64,000 nucleotides of DNA from Escherichia coli (lineage in GTDB: Bacteria; Pseudomonadota; Gammaproteobacteria; Enterobacterales; Enterobacteriaceae). The DNA lies in contig CP089930.1 of assembly GCA_021307345.1 (NCBI GenBank), forward strand, positions 3,100,001 to 3,164,000. The letters run 5' to 3'. Numbering within the stretch: position 1 is the stretch's first letter; each line of letters opens with the position of its first letter. Under the pieces are notes generated by a model, which saw nothing but the letters and a program-made list of their open reading frames with translations, ran no database searches and had not been told where the DNA came from. The position numbers and the translations under genes are program-made. Positions 1 to 14,087 of this stretch are shown one piece after another.

Positions 1-777
1 CTCACGCTTACGCACAAAGACAATTGAGCGAGTCGCTTCCGGCTGTTTTAACAGATGCACCAGCAACGCAGTTTTATGCTCAAGATCATCGGCGCGGTAA
101 TACCACTGATGAATCTTTTTGCGCTCTCGGGTGGACGGATTCGCAGAAACTTCCACCGGATCTTCGAGCAGACGCTCAGCAAAATCCTGAATAGCATCGC
201 CTTCCAGCGTTGCCGAGAAGAGCAGGGTTTGTTTACGCCAGCGAGTTTCGCCAGCAATATGTTCGATATCCTGGGCGAAGCCCATATCCAGCATACGGTC
301 TGCTTCATCGAGGATCAGCGTTTCAACCGCGCGGCAATCGAAGTTCTCTTCTTTTATATACTGCAGCAGACGACCAGTTGTGGCGACCACGATGTCCTGG
401 TTTTCGCTGAACACTTCTGCGTGGTTCATATAAGCCACGCCACCGGTGATGGTGGCAATATCCAGATGCGTATGTTTCGCCAGTTCGCGGGCATGATCGG
501 CCACCTGCATCGCCAGTTCGCGAGTTGGGGTGAGGATCAAAATACGCGGCGGACCGGATTTCTTACGCGGGAAATCGAGCAGGTGCTGCAACGCTGGCAG
601 CAGATACGCCGCCGTTTTACCGGTGCCTGTCGGCGCAGAACCGAGTACATCACGGCCATCGAGCGCAGGCGGAATGGCGGCAGCCTGAATGGCGGTCGGG
701 CGAGTGAAACCTTTATCCTGGAGTGCTTCCAGCAGGCTTTCGTCGAGTTCAAGTTCGGAAAAAGTCGTTACAGTCAT
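1..777 (-). CDS. srmB: DEAD-box ATP-dependent RNA helicase SrmB (N-terminal 259 codons, cut by window edge)
   Basis: DEAD-box RNA helicase that assists early 50S ribosomal subunit assembly. The reading frame runs leftwards from an ATG at 777 and is still open at base 1, so only the N-terminal 259 codons are present. In order it shows the Q-motif region (GFTRPTAIQ), Walker A (APTGTGKT, about residues 48-55), the DEAD box ([12 protein letters not shown]) and the SAT motif, all typical of RecA-like domain 1 and the start of domain 2. The start codon and the N-terminal [13 protein letters not shown] match my memory of the E. coli protein. It is divergent from trmN6, with about 130 bp between them for both promoters. 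Confidence 0.96.
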   Translation of the reverse strand, partial: MTVTTFSELELDESLLEALQDKGFTRPTAIQAAAIPPALDGRDVLGSAPTGTGKTAAYLLPALQHLLDFPRKKSGPPRILILTPTRELAMQVADHARELAKHTHLDIATITGGVAYMNHAEVFSENQDIVVATTGRLLQYIKEENFDCRAVETLILDEADRMLDMGFAQDIEHIAGETRWRKQTLLFSATLEGDAIQDFAERLLEDPVEVSANPSTRERKKIHQWYYRADDLEHKTALLVHLLKQPEATRSIVFVRKRE

Positions 778-908
778 GTTCTACCTCTGTGTGGGGCGCT
801 GATTATAGACGTTACGGCTGCAATCTTCATCTGTTTGTATGGATATCGCTTCTCAGGTATTGTTCTTACCCGGCGCTATCGCCGTTTTTCCAGCAAGGTT
901 TTATTTTC

Positions 909-3277
<2,369 letters not shown>

Positions 3278-3508
3278 CCGTTCGGCCAGCATAGCATCAT
3301 GTTGTACAATTAAACATCTGTTATTTTGATGTTTGTTACAAGGGCTAAACATGTTGATTCAGGAAGACGGGAAAAAGAGAAGTTGCTCGTCGGCGGAGGA
3401 TTAGGTGGTGAAATAAAAAGGCCGTTGGGTTACTCTTCAGGCAGTTAAATGGGCATTTCTACACAGATAATGCGTTATTCAGATTCTGTAGACTTATAAT
3501 GATAGATA
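3278..3508. other. nadB/rseD divergent intergenic region
   Basis: Non-coding DNA between the NadR box and the rseD leader ORF. It should hold the nadB promoter and the vegetative promoters of the rpoE operon. I see A/T-rich -10-like runs near 3490-3500 but cannot assign start sites with confidence. I see no ORF with a ribosome-binding site, and no repeat. Confidence 0.4.
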
Positions 3509-3664
3509 ATGATCCGTCTACAGCATGACAAACAAAAACAGATGCGTTACGGAACTTTACAAAAACGAGACACTCTAACCCTTTGCTTGCTCAAATTGCA
3601 GCTAATGGAGTGGCGTTTCGATAGCGCGTGGAAATTTGGTTTGGGGAGATTTTACCTCGGATGA
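3509..3664 (+). CDS. rseD: rpoE leader peptide RseD (51 aa)
   Basis: A 51-codon ORF starts at the ATG at 3509 and ends in a TGA that overlaps the rpoE ATG (ATGA at 3661-3664). Its length and overlap match the E. coli RseD leader peptide, whose translation is coupled to that of rpoE and is a target of CsrA repression. The sequence is basic at the N-terminus (MIRLQHDKQKQMRYG) and has no recognisable domain. An internal ATG at 3542 would give 40 residues. The Shine-Dalgarno before 3509 is poor. The sigma-E promoter lies inside this ORF, so transcripts from that promoter lack the RseD start and would escape this coupling. Confidence 0.75.
   Translation: MIRLQHDKQKQMRYGTLQKRDTLTLCLLKLQLMEWRFDSAWKFGLGRFYLG
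3551..3578 (+). promoter_or_regulatory. sigma-E autoregulatory promoter of rpoE
   Basis: GGAACTT at 3551-3557, a 16-base spacer and TCTAA at 3574-3578 match the extracytoplasmic sigma-E -35/-10 consensus. This fits the known positive autoregulation of rpoE. The expected start site is near 3585, inside rseD and about 75 bases before the rpoE ATG. Confidence 0.85.
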
Positions 3665-4236
3665 GCGAGCAGTTAACGGACCAGGTCCTGGTTGAGCGGG
3701 TCCAGAAGGGAGATCAGAAAGCCTTTAACTTACTGGTAGTGCGCTATCAGCATAAGGTGGCGAGTCTGGTTTCCCGCTATGTGCCGTCGGGTGATGTTCC
3801 CGATGTGGTACAAGAAGCTTTTATTAAAGCCTATCGTGCGCTGGATTCGTTCCGGGGAGATAGTGCTTTTTATACATGGCTGTATCGGATTGCTGTTAAT
3901 ACGGCAAAAAATTACCTGGTTGCTCAGGGGCGTCGTCCACCTTCCAGTGATGTGGATGCCATTGAAGCTGAAAACTTCGAAAGTGGCGGCGCGCTGAAAG
4001 AAATTTCGAACCCTGAGAACTTAATGTTGTCAGAAGAACTGAGACAGATAGTTTTCCGAACTATTGAGTCCCTCCCGGAAGATTTACGCATGGCAATAAC
4101 CTTGCGGGAGCTGGATGGCCTGAGCTATGAAGAGATAGCCGCTATCATGGATTGTCCGGTGGGTACGGTGCGTTCACGTATCTTCCGTGCGAGGGAAGCT
4201 ATTGATAATAAAGTTCAACCGCTTATCAGGCGTTGA
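3661..4236 (+). CDS. rpoE: RNA polymerase sigma factor E (RpoE, sigma-24)
   Basis: Extracytoplasmic-function sigma factor that drives the envelope stress response (outer-membrane protein folding, LPS, small RNAs MicA/RybB). It has 191 residues from the ATG at 3661, the family length. A region 2 sigma domain (about residues 20-90, including DVVQEAFIKAYRALDSFRG) is followed by region 4 (about 130-185, LDGLSYEEIAAIM then GTVRSRIFRAREA, a helix-turn-helix). An in-frame extension upstream to 3628 has no ribosome-binding site and is not preferred. It is the first structural gene of rpoE-rseA-rseB-rseC. Confidence 0.98.
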   Translation: MSEQLTDQVLVERVQKGDQKAFNLLVVRYQHKVASLVSRYVPSGDVPDVVQEAFIKAYRALDSFRGDSAFYTWLYRIAVNTAKNYLVAQGRRPPSSDVDAIEAENFESGGALKEISNPENLMLSEELRQIVFRTIESLPEDLRMAITLRELDGLSYEEIAAIMDCPVGTVRSRIFRAREAIDNKVQPLIRR

Positions 4237-4268
4237 CGATAGCGGGATACTGGATAAGGGTATTAGGC

Positions 4269-4919
4269 ATGCAGAAAGAACAACTTTCCGCTTTAATGGA
4301 TGGCGAAACGCTGGATAGTGAGCTGCTTAACGAACTGGCTCACAACCCGGAAATGCAGAAAACCTGGGAAAACTATCACTTAATCCGTGACTCTATGCGG
4401 GGTGATACTCCCGAGGTACTTCATTTCGATATCTCTTCCCGCGTGATGGCTGCCATTGAAGAAGAGCCAGTACGTCAACCGACGACATTGATCCCAGAGG
4501 CTCAGCCTGCACCGCATCAATGGCAGAAAATGCCATTCTGGCAGAAAGTCCGTCCGTGGGCGGCACAGCTTACCCAAATGGGCGTAGCGGCGTGTGTATC
4601 GCTTGCAGTTATCGTTGGCGTCCAGCACTATAATGGACAATCTGAAACGTCCCAGCAGCCCGAAACTCCGGTATTTAATACTCTGCCGATGATGGGTAAA
4701 GCCAGTCCGGTAAGTCTGGGAGTGCCTTCTGAAGCGACTACGAACAATGGTCAACAGCAGCAGGTACAGGAGCAGCGTCGTCGCATTAATGCCATGTTGC
4801 AGGATTACGAACTGCAACGTCGACTCCACTCCGAACAGCTTCAGTTTGAGCAGGCCCAGACACAGCAAGCCGCTGTACAGGTGCCAGGAATTCAAACTTT
4901 AGGAACGCAATCGCAGTAA
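4269..4919 (+). CDS. rseA: Anti-sigma-E factor RseA
   Basis: Inner-membrane anti-sigma factor that sequesters RpoE. It is destroyed stepwise by DegS, RseP and ClpXP when outer-membrane proteins misfold. It has 216 residues from the ATG at 4269, 32 bases after rpoE; the in-frame extension to 4233 overlaps rpoE and is less likely. Residues 1-100 form the cytosolic sigma-binding domain. A single membrane helix lies at about 101-118 (MGVAACVSLAVIVGVQHY). The periplasmic tail is rich in Gln and binds RseB. The stop codon abuts the rseB start (TAATG). Confidence 0.97.
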   Translation: MQKEQLSALMDGETLDSELLNELAHNPEMQKTWENYHLIRDSMRGDTPEVLHFDISSRVMAAIEEEPVRQPTTLIPEAQPAPHQWQKMPFWQKVRPWAAQLTQMGVAACVSLAVIVGVQHYNGQSETSQQPETPVFNTLPMMGKASPVSLGVPSEATTNNGQQQQVQEQRRRINAMLQDYELQRRLHSEQLQFEQAQTQQAAVQVPGIQTLGTQSQ

Positions 4920-5875
4920 TGAAGCAACTTTGGTTTGCCATGTCATTAGTGACAGGTAGCCTGTTATTCTCTGCTAACGCCTCGGCCACCCCTGCGTCCG
5001 GGGCGTTATTACAGCAGATGAACCTGGCTAGCCAGTCACTGAATTACGAGCTGTCATTCATCAGCATCAATAAACAAGGTGTTGAGTCTCTGCGTTATCG
5101 ACATGCACGCCTCGATAACCGTCCTCTTGCACAGTTGTTGCAAATGGATGGCCCGCGCCGGGAAGTGGTACAGCGCGGCAATGAAATCAGCTATTTTGAA
5201 CCGGGTCTTGAACCGTTCACACTTAATGGCGATTACATTGTTGATTCTCTGCCATCGCTCATCTATACCGATTTCAAGCGTCTTTCTCCTTACTACGACT
5301 TTATCTCCGTGGGGCGTACGCGTATTGCCGACCGCTTATGTGAGGTAATCCGCGTAGTAGCTCGTGATGGCACACGCTACAGCTACATCGTATGGATGGA
5401 TACCGAATCGAAATTACCGATGCGGGTAGATCTCCTTGATCGTGATGGTGAAACGCTGGAACAATTCCGTGTGATTGCTTTCAACGTCAATCAGGATATC
5501 AGCAGCAGTATGCAGACGCTGGCGAAAGCGAACTTGCCACCGCTGCTTTCTGTACCTGTGGGTGAAAAAGCCAAATTTAACTGGACTCCAACCTGGTTGC
5601 CGCAGGGCTTTAGTGAAGTCTCCAGCAGTCGGCGTCCGTTACCGACGATGGACAACATGCCTATCGAATCACGTCTCTATTCCGACGGATTATTCAGCTT
5701 CTCGGTAAACGTAAACCGTGCTACGCCATCGAGCACCGACCAGATGTTGCGCACCGGACGCAGAACCGTCAGTACCAGCGTACGTGATAACGCCGAAATC
5801 ACCATTGTTGGTGAACTGCCACCGCAAACGGCGAAGCGCATTGCCGAGAATATTAAGTTTGGGGCAGGGCAATGA
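4919..5875 (+). CDS. rseB: Periplasmic regulator of RseA, RseB
   Basis: Periplasmic protein that binds the RseA periplasmic domain and blocks DegS cleavage until displaced by LPS signals. It has 318 residues. A Sec signal peptide ends at about residue 23 (SANASA). It is followed by the MucB/RseB lipoprotein-like N-terminal domain (about 25-205) and a C-terminal domain (about 220-315). The ATG overlaps the rseA TAA by one base and the stop overlaps rseC, so the three are translationally coupled. Confidence 0.97.
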   Translation: MKQLWFAMSLVTGSLLFSANASATPASGALLQQMNLASQSLNYELSFISINKQGVESLRYRHARLDNRPLAQLLQMDGPRREVVQRGNEISYFEPGLEPFTLNGDYIVDSLPSLIYTDFKRLSPYYDFISVGRTRIADRLCEVIRVVARDGTRYSYIVWMDTESKLPMRVDLLDRDGETLEQFRVIAFNVNQDISSSMQTLAKANLPPLLSVPVGEKAKFNWTPTWLPQGFSEVSSSRRPLPTMDNMPIESRLYSDGLFSFSVNVNRATPSSTDQMLRTGRRTVSTSVRDNAEITIVGELPPQTAKRIAENIKFGAGQ

Positions 5876-6351
5876 TTAAAGAGTGGGTCACTGTTGTCTC
5901 CTGGAAAAACGGGCAGGCGCTGGTCAGTTGTGATGTCAAAGCCTCATGTAGCAGCTGTGCTTCCCGTGCTGGTTGCGGTAGCCGCGTGTTAAATAAACTT
6001 GGCCCGCAAACCACGCATACCATCGTCGTACCCTGTGATGAACCGTTAGTGCCGGGGCAAAAAGTGGAATTAGGAATCGCCGAAGGCAGCCTGCTCAGCT
6101 CCGCATTACTGGTTTATATGTCGCCGTTGGTGGGATTATTCTTCATCGCTTCGTTATTTCAGCTACTCTTTGCTTCAGATATTGCAGCATTATGTGGTGC
6201 GATTCTCGGCGGCGTTGGCGGATTCCTCATTGCGCGTGGATTCTCACGTAAGTTTGCTGCCCGGGCAGAGTGGCAACCTGTCATTTTAAGTGTGGCATTG
6301 CCGCCTGGCCTTGTGCGATTTGAAACATCTTCGGAAGACGCGAGCCAGTGA
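5872..6351 (+). CDS. rseC: Inner-membrane protein RseC, electron-transfer/SoxR-reducing system associated
   Basis: Last gene of the rpoE operon, 159 residues, overlapping the rseB stop by 4 bases (ATGA). The cytosolic N-terminus carries a cysteine cluster (CSSCASRAGCG, about residues 26-36), suggesting a metal or iron-sulfur centre. Two membrane helices follow (about 78-98 and 102-122). Family members include RnfF. RseC is genetically linked to SoxR reduction and thiamine synthesis in enterobacteria, and its role in the sigma-E response is minor. Confidence 0.95.
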   Translation: MIKEWVTVVSWKNGQALVSCDVKASCSSCASRAGCGSRVLNKLGPQTTHTIVVPCDEPLVPGQKVELGIAEGSLLSSALLVYMSPLVGLFFIASLFQLLFASDIAALCGAILGGVGGFLIARGFSRKFAARAEWQPVILSVALPPGLVRFETSSEDASQ

Positions 6352-6375
6352 TTTCACTGGCTTTGTTGTATTTTG
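6343..6375 (+). terminator. Probable terminator or attenuator after rseC
   Basis: An 8-bp stem, AGCCAGTG / CACTGGCT (6343-6350 and 6355-6362) with loop ATTT, overlaps the rseC stop codon. It is followed by an imperfect T-rich tract (TTGTTGTATTTT). Termination is probably partial. Confidence 0.55.
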
Positions 6376-6548
6376 CATAACAAATGCGAGGACGTTTCCA
6401 GATACCACAATCCATACGGTATGAACATTTCCTCGCCTCAATGTTGTAGTGTAGAATGCGGCGTTTCTATTAATACAGACGTTAAGCTCAGAACAGCGAC
6501 TTCTAAAAGCCTGGTTAACCGGGCATTAAGGCACAATAATCATACTTT

Positions 6549-8348
<1,800 letters not shown>

Positions 8349-8363
8349 CCATTAGGAGTTGGC

Positions 8364-9338
8364 ATGGCGAATATGTTTGCCCTGATTCTGGTGATTGCCA
8401 CACTGGTGACGGGCATTTTGTGGTGCGTGGATAAATTCTTTTTCGCACCTAAACGGCGGGAACGTCAGGCAGCAGCACAAGCAGCTGCCGGGGACTCACT
8501 GGATAAAGCAACGCTGAAAAAAGTTGCGCCGAAGCCAGGTTGGCTCGAAACCGGCGCTTCTGTATTTCCGGTGCTGGCTATCGTATTGATTGTGCGTTCG
8601 TTTATTTATGAACCGTTCCAGATCCCGTCAGGTTCGATGATGCCGACTCTGTTAATCGGTGACTTTATTCTGGTAGAGAAGTTTGCTTACGGCATTAAAG
8701 ATCCTATCTACCAGAAAACGCTGATCGAAACCGGTCATCCGAAACGTGGCGATATCGTGGTCTTTAAATACCCGGAAGATCCAAAGCTTGATTACATCAA
8801 GCGTGCGGTGGGTTTACCGGGCGATAAAGTCACTTACGATCCGGTTGCGAAAGAGGTGACTATTCAACCGGGATGCAGTTCCGGTCAGGCGTGTGAAAAC
8901 GCGCTGCCGGTCACCTACTCAAACGTGGAACCGAGCGATTTCGTTCAGACCTTCTCGCGTCGTAACGGCGGGGAAGCAACCAGCGGATTCTTTGAGGTGC
9001 CGAAAAACGAAACCAAAGAAAATGGAATTCGTCTTTCTGAACGTAAAGAGACACTGGGCGATGTAACGCATCGTATCCTGACCGTGCCGATTGCGCAGGA
9101 TCAGGTGGGGATGTATTACCAACAGCCAGGACAACAACTGGCAACCTGGATTGTTCCGCCGGGCCAATACTTCATGATGGGTGACAACCGCGACAACAGC
9201 GCGGACAGCCGTTACTGGGGCTTTGTGCCGGAAGCGAATCTGGTCGGTCGGGCAACGGCTATCTGGATGAGTTTCGATAAGCAAGAAGGCGAATGGCCGA
9301 CTGGTGTGCGCTTAAGTCGTATTGGCGGCATCCATTAA
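8364..9338 (+). CDS. lepB: Signal peptidase I
   Basis: Inner-membrane serine protease that removes signal peptides from exported proteins. It has 324 residues. Two N-terminal membrane helices (about 4-22 and 58-77) flank a basic cytosolic loop. The catalytic serine lies in SGSMMPTL (about residue 91). The general-base lysine lies in YIKRAVGLPGD (about residue 146). The MGDNRDNSADSR box is present near residues 273-284. It follows lepA with SD AGGAG. The family uses a Ser-Lys dyad. Confidence 0.98.
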   Translation: MANMFALILVIATLVTGILWCVDKFFFAPKRRERQAAAQAAAGDSLDKATLKKVAPKPGWLETGASVFPVLAIVLIVRSFIYEPFQIPSGSMMPTLLIGDFILVEKFAYGIKDPIYQKTLIETGHPKRGDIVVFKYPEDPKLDYIKRAVGLPGDKVTYDPVAKEVTIQPGCSSGQACENALPVTYSNVEPSDFVQTFSRRNGGEATSGFFEVPKNETKENGIRLSERKETLGDVTHRILTVPIAQDQVGMYYQQPGQQLATWIVPPGQYFMMGDNRDNSADSRYWGFVPEANLVGRATAIWMSFDKQEGEWPTGVRLSRIGGIH

Positions 9339-9351
9339 TAGCTTATCTTCG

Positions 9352-9388
9352 TTCACGTTGTCGCCGTTATGGCGACAACGTGAATTAT
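9352..9388 (+). terminator. Strong hairpin between lepB and rnc
   Basis: A perfect 14-bp inverted repeat (9352-9365 and 9371-9384) with loop GTTAT is followed by a short T-rich stretch. It probably terminates or attenuates lepA-lepB transcription before the separate rnc promoter. The U-tract is short, so readthrough is possible. Confidence 0.6.
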
Positions 9389-9483
9389 TTATGAGATAAA
9401 TCTCCCGTGACTAACGACATCCCCCGTCGTTGTGTATAGAATATTCCCCCGAAGTTTAAGGTTGGCACCTCCAGGTCGCCACG

Positions 9484-9577
9484 GCACACGAAACAGCGTT
9501 GGTCCCCATATACAGGTCAACTGAAACTGCTGCAAAGCTGTTAGCAGAACCCTGCATATCAGGTCTGTTTCGTGTGC
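9484..9577 (+). promoter_or_regulatory. rnc leader stem-loop (RNase III autoregulation)
   Basis: GCACACGAAACAG at 9484-9496 is perfectly complementary to CTGTTTCGTGTGC at 9565-9577, enclosing about 68 bases with smaller internal hairpins. This extended duplex sits about 34 bases before the rnc ATG. It corresponds to the known RNase III cleavage site in the rnc leader, through which the enzyme destabilises its own mRNA. Confidence 0.8.
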
Positions 9578-9580
9578 TGA

Positions 9581-11193
<1,613 letters not shown>

Positions 11194-11204
11194 GAGTTAC
11201 TCCG

Positions 11205-11933
11205 ATGGAAGGCTGGCAGCGCGCATTTGTCCTGCATAGTCGCCCGTGGAGCGAAACCAGCCTGATGCTGGACGTCTTCACGGAGGAATCGGGACGCGTG
11301 CGTCTGGTTGCTAAAGGCGCACGTTCAAAACGTTCTACCCTGAAAGGCGCATTGCAGCCTTTCACGCCTCTCTTGCTTCGTTTTGGTGGGCGCGGTGAAG
11401 TCAAAACTCTGCGCAGTGCCGAAGCTGTCTCACTGGCGCTGCCATTAAGTGGTGTTACGCTTTACAGCGGTCTGTACATCAACGAACTTCTCTCCCGCGT
11501 GCTGGAATACGAGACCCGCTTCTCGGAACTCTTTTTCGATTACTTGCACTGCATTCAGTCTCTGGCAGGTGCTACTGGTACGCCAGAACCGGCGTTGCGT
11601 CGCTTTGAGCTGGCGTTGTTGGGGCATCTGGGTTATGGCGTCAACTTTACCCATTGTGCGGGTAGCGGTGAGCCGGTAGATGACACCATGACGTATCGTT
11701 ATCGCGAAGAAAAAGGATTTATCGCCAGCGTAGTTATCGACAATAAAACTTTCACCGGGAGGCAGTTGAAAGCGTTATACGAGCGGGAGTTTCCTGACGC
11801 CGACACATTGCGTGCCGCGAAACGCTTTACCCGCATGGCGCTTAAGCCTTATCTTGGCGGTAAACCTTTAAAAAGCAGGGAACTGTTCCGGCAGTTTATG
11901 CCTAAGCGAACAGTGAAAACACATAATGACTGA
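11205..11933 (+). CDS. recO: DNA repair protein RecO
   Basis: Recombination mediator of the RecFOR pathway that loads RecA onto SSB-coated single-stranded DNA and anneals strands. It has 242 residues, the usual length. The N-terminal OB-fold region (about 1-80, including [11 protein letters not shown]) precedes a helical C-terminal domain. I see no CxxC zinc motifs, as expected for the E. coli form. Its stop overlaps the upstream in-frame extension of pdxJ, and the true pdxJ start is 11 bp downstream. Confidence 0.96.
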   Translation: MEGWQRAFVLHSRPWSETSLMLDVFTEESGRVRLVAKGARSKRSTLKGALQPFTPLLLRFGGRGEVKTLRSAEAVSLALPLSGVTLYSGLYINELLSRVLEYETRFSELFFDYLHCIQSLAGATGTPEPALRRFELALLGHLGYGVNFTHCAGSGEPVDDTMTYRYREEKGFIASVVIDNKTFTGRQLKALYEREFPDADTLRAAKRFTRMALKPYLGGKPLKSRELFRQFMPKRTVKTHND

Positions 11934-11944
11934 TGAGGATTGTC

Positions 11945-12676
11945 ATGGCTGAATTACTGTTAGGCGTCAACATTGACCATATCGCAACGCTGCGTAATGC
12001 GCGTGGTACTGCTTACCCGGATCCGGTGCAGGCGGCGTTTATTGCCGAGCAGGCGGGCGCGGATGGCATTACCGTGCATTTACGTGAAGATCGCCGCCAC
12101 ATTACCGACCGCGATGTGCGAATCCTGCGTCAGACGCTGGATACCCGCATGAATCTGGAAATGGCGGTGACCGAAGAGATGCTGGCGATTGCCGTTGAGA
12201 CGAAGCCGCATTTTTGCTGCCTGGTGCCGGAAAAGCGTCAGGAAGTGACAACCGAAGGCGGCCTGGACGTTGCAGGTCAGCGTGACAAAATGCGCGATGC
12301 TTGCAAACGTCTGGCAGATGCCGGGATTCAGGTTTCTCTGTTTATCGACGCCGATGAAGAACAAATTAAAGCTGCCGCTGAGGTTGGCGCACCGTTTATT
12401 GAGATTCACACCGGTTGTTACGCTGATGCCAAAACTGACGCCGAACAGGCGCAAGAGCTGGCGCGTATCGCCAAAGCCGCGACCTTTGCCGCAAGCCTCG
12501 GTCTGAAAGTTAATGCCGGTCACGGCCTGACCTATCACAACGTGAAAGCCATTGCTGCCATCCCTGAAATGCACGAACTGAATATTGGACATGCCATTAT
12601 CGGTCGTGCGGTGATGACCGGACTGAAAGATGCGGTGGCAGAAATGAAGCGTCTGATGCTGGAAGCGCGTGGCTAA
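11945..12676 (+). CDS. pdxJ: Pyridoxine 5'-phosphate synthase
   Basis: Condenses 1-deoxyxylulose 5-phosphate with 3-amino-1-hydroxyacetone 1-phosphate to form pyridoxine 5'-phosphate. It has 243 residues from the ATG at 11945, preceded by the SD GAGGA. An upstream ATG at 11933 overlaps recO and lacks a better ribosome-binding site. It is a TIM barrel with the N-terminal [15 protein letters not shown] phosphate/substrate loop, HLREDRRHI and a C-terminal GHAIIGRAV phosphate-binding loop. The stop overlaps the acpS ATG by one base (TAATG), the known pdxJ-acpS pairing. Confidence 0.97.
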
Positions 12677-13056
12677 TGGCAATATTAGGTTTAGGCACGG
12701 ATATCGTGGAGATCGCCCGTATTGAAGCGGTGATTGCCCGATCCGGCGATCGCCTGGCACGACGCGTATTAAGCGATAATGAATGGGAGATCTGGAAAAC
12801 GCACCATCAGCCGGTGCGTTTTCTGGCGAAGCGTTTTGCCGTGAAAGAAGCGGCGGCAAAAGCGTTTGGTACAGGGATCCGCAATGGCCTGGCATTTAAT
12901 CAGTTTGAAGTGTTCAACGATGAACTCGGCAAGCCACGGTTGCGGTTGTGGGGCGAGGCGTTAAAATTGGCAGAAAAGCTGGGTGTCGCACATATGCATG
13001 TGACGCTGGCAGATGAACGCCACTATGCTTGCGCCACGGTAATAATTGAAAGTTAA
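12676..13056 (+). CDS. acpS: Holo-[acyl-carrier-protein] synthase
   Basis: Transfers 4'-phosphopantetheine from CoA to apo-ACP, making ACP active for fatty acid synthesis. It has 126 residues. Magnesium-binding aspartate lies in [10 protein letters not shown] (about residues 6-15) and the conserved glutamate/lysine motif in [15 protein letters not shown] (about 53-67). It is the last gene of the rnc-to-acpS run and is followed by a strong bidirectional terminator at 13094-13140. Confidence 0.97.
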   Translation: MAILGLGTDIVEIARIEAVIARSGDRLARRVLSDNEWEIWKTHHQPVRFLAKRFAVKEAAAKAFGTGIRNGLAFNQFEVFNDELGKPRLRLWGEALKLAEKLGVAHMHVTLADERHYACATVIIES

Positions 13057-13093
13057 AACTCTTTCTCGAACACCTAAATAATACTGTTCTTTT

Positions 13094-13140
13094 AAAAAGT
13101 AAAACCCCCGAACTGGTAAGGAACGGGGGTTTTACTTTTT
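13094..13140. terminator. Strong bidirectional terminator between acpS and ohsC
   Basis: A 17-bp perfect inverted repeat (13094-13110 and 13124-13140) has a GC core (CCCCCG/CGGGGG) and flanking A and T tracts on both strands. It looks like a rho-independent terminator for acpS on the plus strand and for the OhsC RNA coming from the minus strand. Confidence 0.9.
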
Positions 13141-13222
13141 AACTTAAATAATATTGTGCAGCACGCACCCTCAACGAGAGTGATTATGGATCAGGGGGGG
13201 TATCTTTTACAAGCAACTTGCA
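13141..13222 (-). ncRNA. ohsC: Antitoxin sRNA OhsC (approximate ends)
   Basis: The position between acpS and shoB matches E. coli OhsC (RyfC), the antisense RNA that represses shoB. On the minus strand, bases 13156-13174 can form 19 continuous pairs with the shoB leader at 13404-13422; 17 are Watson-Crick and 2 are G-U wobbles. This agrees with the 19-nt pairing described for OhsC/shoB. A plausible extended -10 (TGCTAAAGA) lies upstream on the minus strand near 13225-13240. The ends are estimates; the shared hairpin at 13094-13140 may be the terminator, which would make the RNA longer. Confidence 0.65.
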
Positions 13223-13403
13223 ATCTTTAGCATAAAAACTCGAGCCTTGACGAAGAATTCGATAGTGATGGAAAGATTAACGTGACTGCTAATTCATAAG
13301 CACTTTAAAATTGGCTTCGTTATTGGAGATTTTGCTGTGCTTTACACCATATCACTGAATTCCCCCATTGAAACGAGTGGTGTCGTCAAAGCTCTGGTGC
13401 GGA

Positions 13404-13422
13404 GTGCAGCATGTACCCTCAA
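13404..13422 (+). promoter_or_regulatory. shoB leader target of OhsC
   Basis: GTGCAGCATGTACCCTCAA in the shoB 5' untranslated region is the partner of the OhsC antisense segment at 13156-13174. The two differ at two positions, both still allowing G-U pairs. Complementarity ends sharply at both edges. Confidence 0.7.
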
Positions 13423-13497
13423 TAACTCGCACGTTCAGTTTTGGGGAGATGTAAGGGCTAATCTGAACGGCTGCATTCCTTGTTTAAGGAAAAACGA

Positions 13498-13578
13498 ATG
13501 ACTGATTGTCGATACCTTATTAAACGGGTAATTAAAGTCGTCATTGCTGTTTTACAGCTGATCCTTCTGTTCTTATAA
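13498..13578 (+). CDS. shoB: Small toxic membrane peptide ShoB (26 aa)
   Basis: A 26-codon ORF with a good Shine-Dalgarno (AAGGA, 7 bases before the ATG) encodes a hydrophobic peptide starting MTDCRYLIKRV and ending VLQLILLFL. This is the E. coli ShoB type I toxin, an inner-membrane peptide that depolarises cells when over-produced. Compared with my memory of the K-12 peptide it differs only by conservative I-to-V changes near residues 14-15. A long 5' leader upstream carries the OhsC target. A hairpin terminator follows at 13596-13629. Confidence 0.88.
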   Translation: MTDCRYLIKRVIKVVIAVLQLILLFL

Positions 13579-13595
13579 CATCAGGAAACGTACTT

Positions 13596-13632
13596 AAGGC
13601 GCGTCGGCTTAACCAGTCTGACGCGCCTTTAA
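13596..13632 (+). terminator. shoB terminator
   Basis: The 10-bp inverted repeat AAGGCGCGTC / GACGCGCCTT (13596-13605 and 13620-13629) is followed by TTAATAAT. It lies 18 bases after the shoB stop. Confidence 0.7.
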
Positions 13633-13771
13633 TAATGATAATTAAGTGTCTGCGCAGATATTATAGAAATTCATTCAACGAATGTTTTTATTAATGACAT
13701 CATGAAAATAAATATAATCATTTCGTTTTTACACGAGTGAATAAGTAATATCCTGCTTCAGAGGCAAAATA
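13633..13771. other. A/T-rich intergenic region between shoB and yfhL
   Basis: No ORF with a ribosome-binding site and no repeat is visible. The region lies downstream of both shoB (plus) and yfhL (minus). I see no clear terminator for yfhL. Confidence 0.4.
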
Positions 13772-14068
<297 letters not shown>

Positions 14069-14087
14069 TTATACGCGCATTCTTTAC

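Noticed and set aside
3628-3660. An upstream in-frame start (GTG at 3628) for rpoE, giving 202 residues
   Set aside because: It lies in the rseD-rpoE coupling region and lacks a ribosome-binding site. The known and conserved start is the ATG at 3661.
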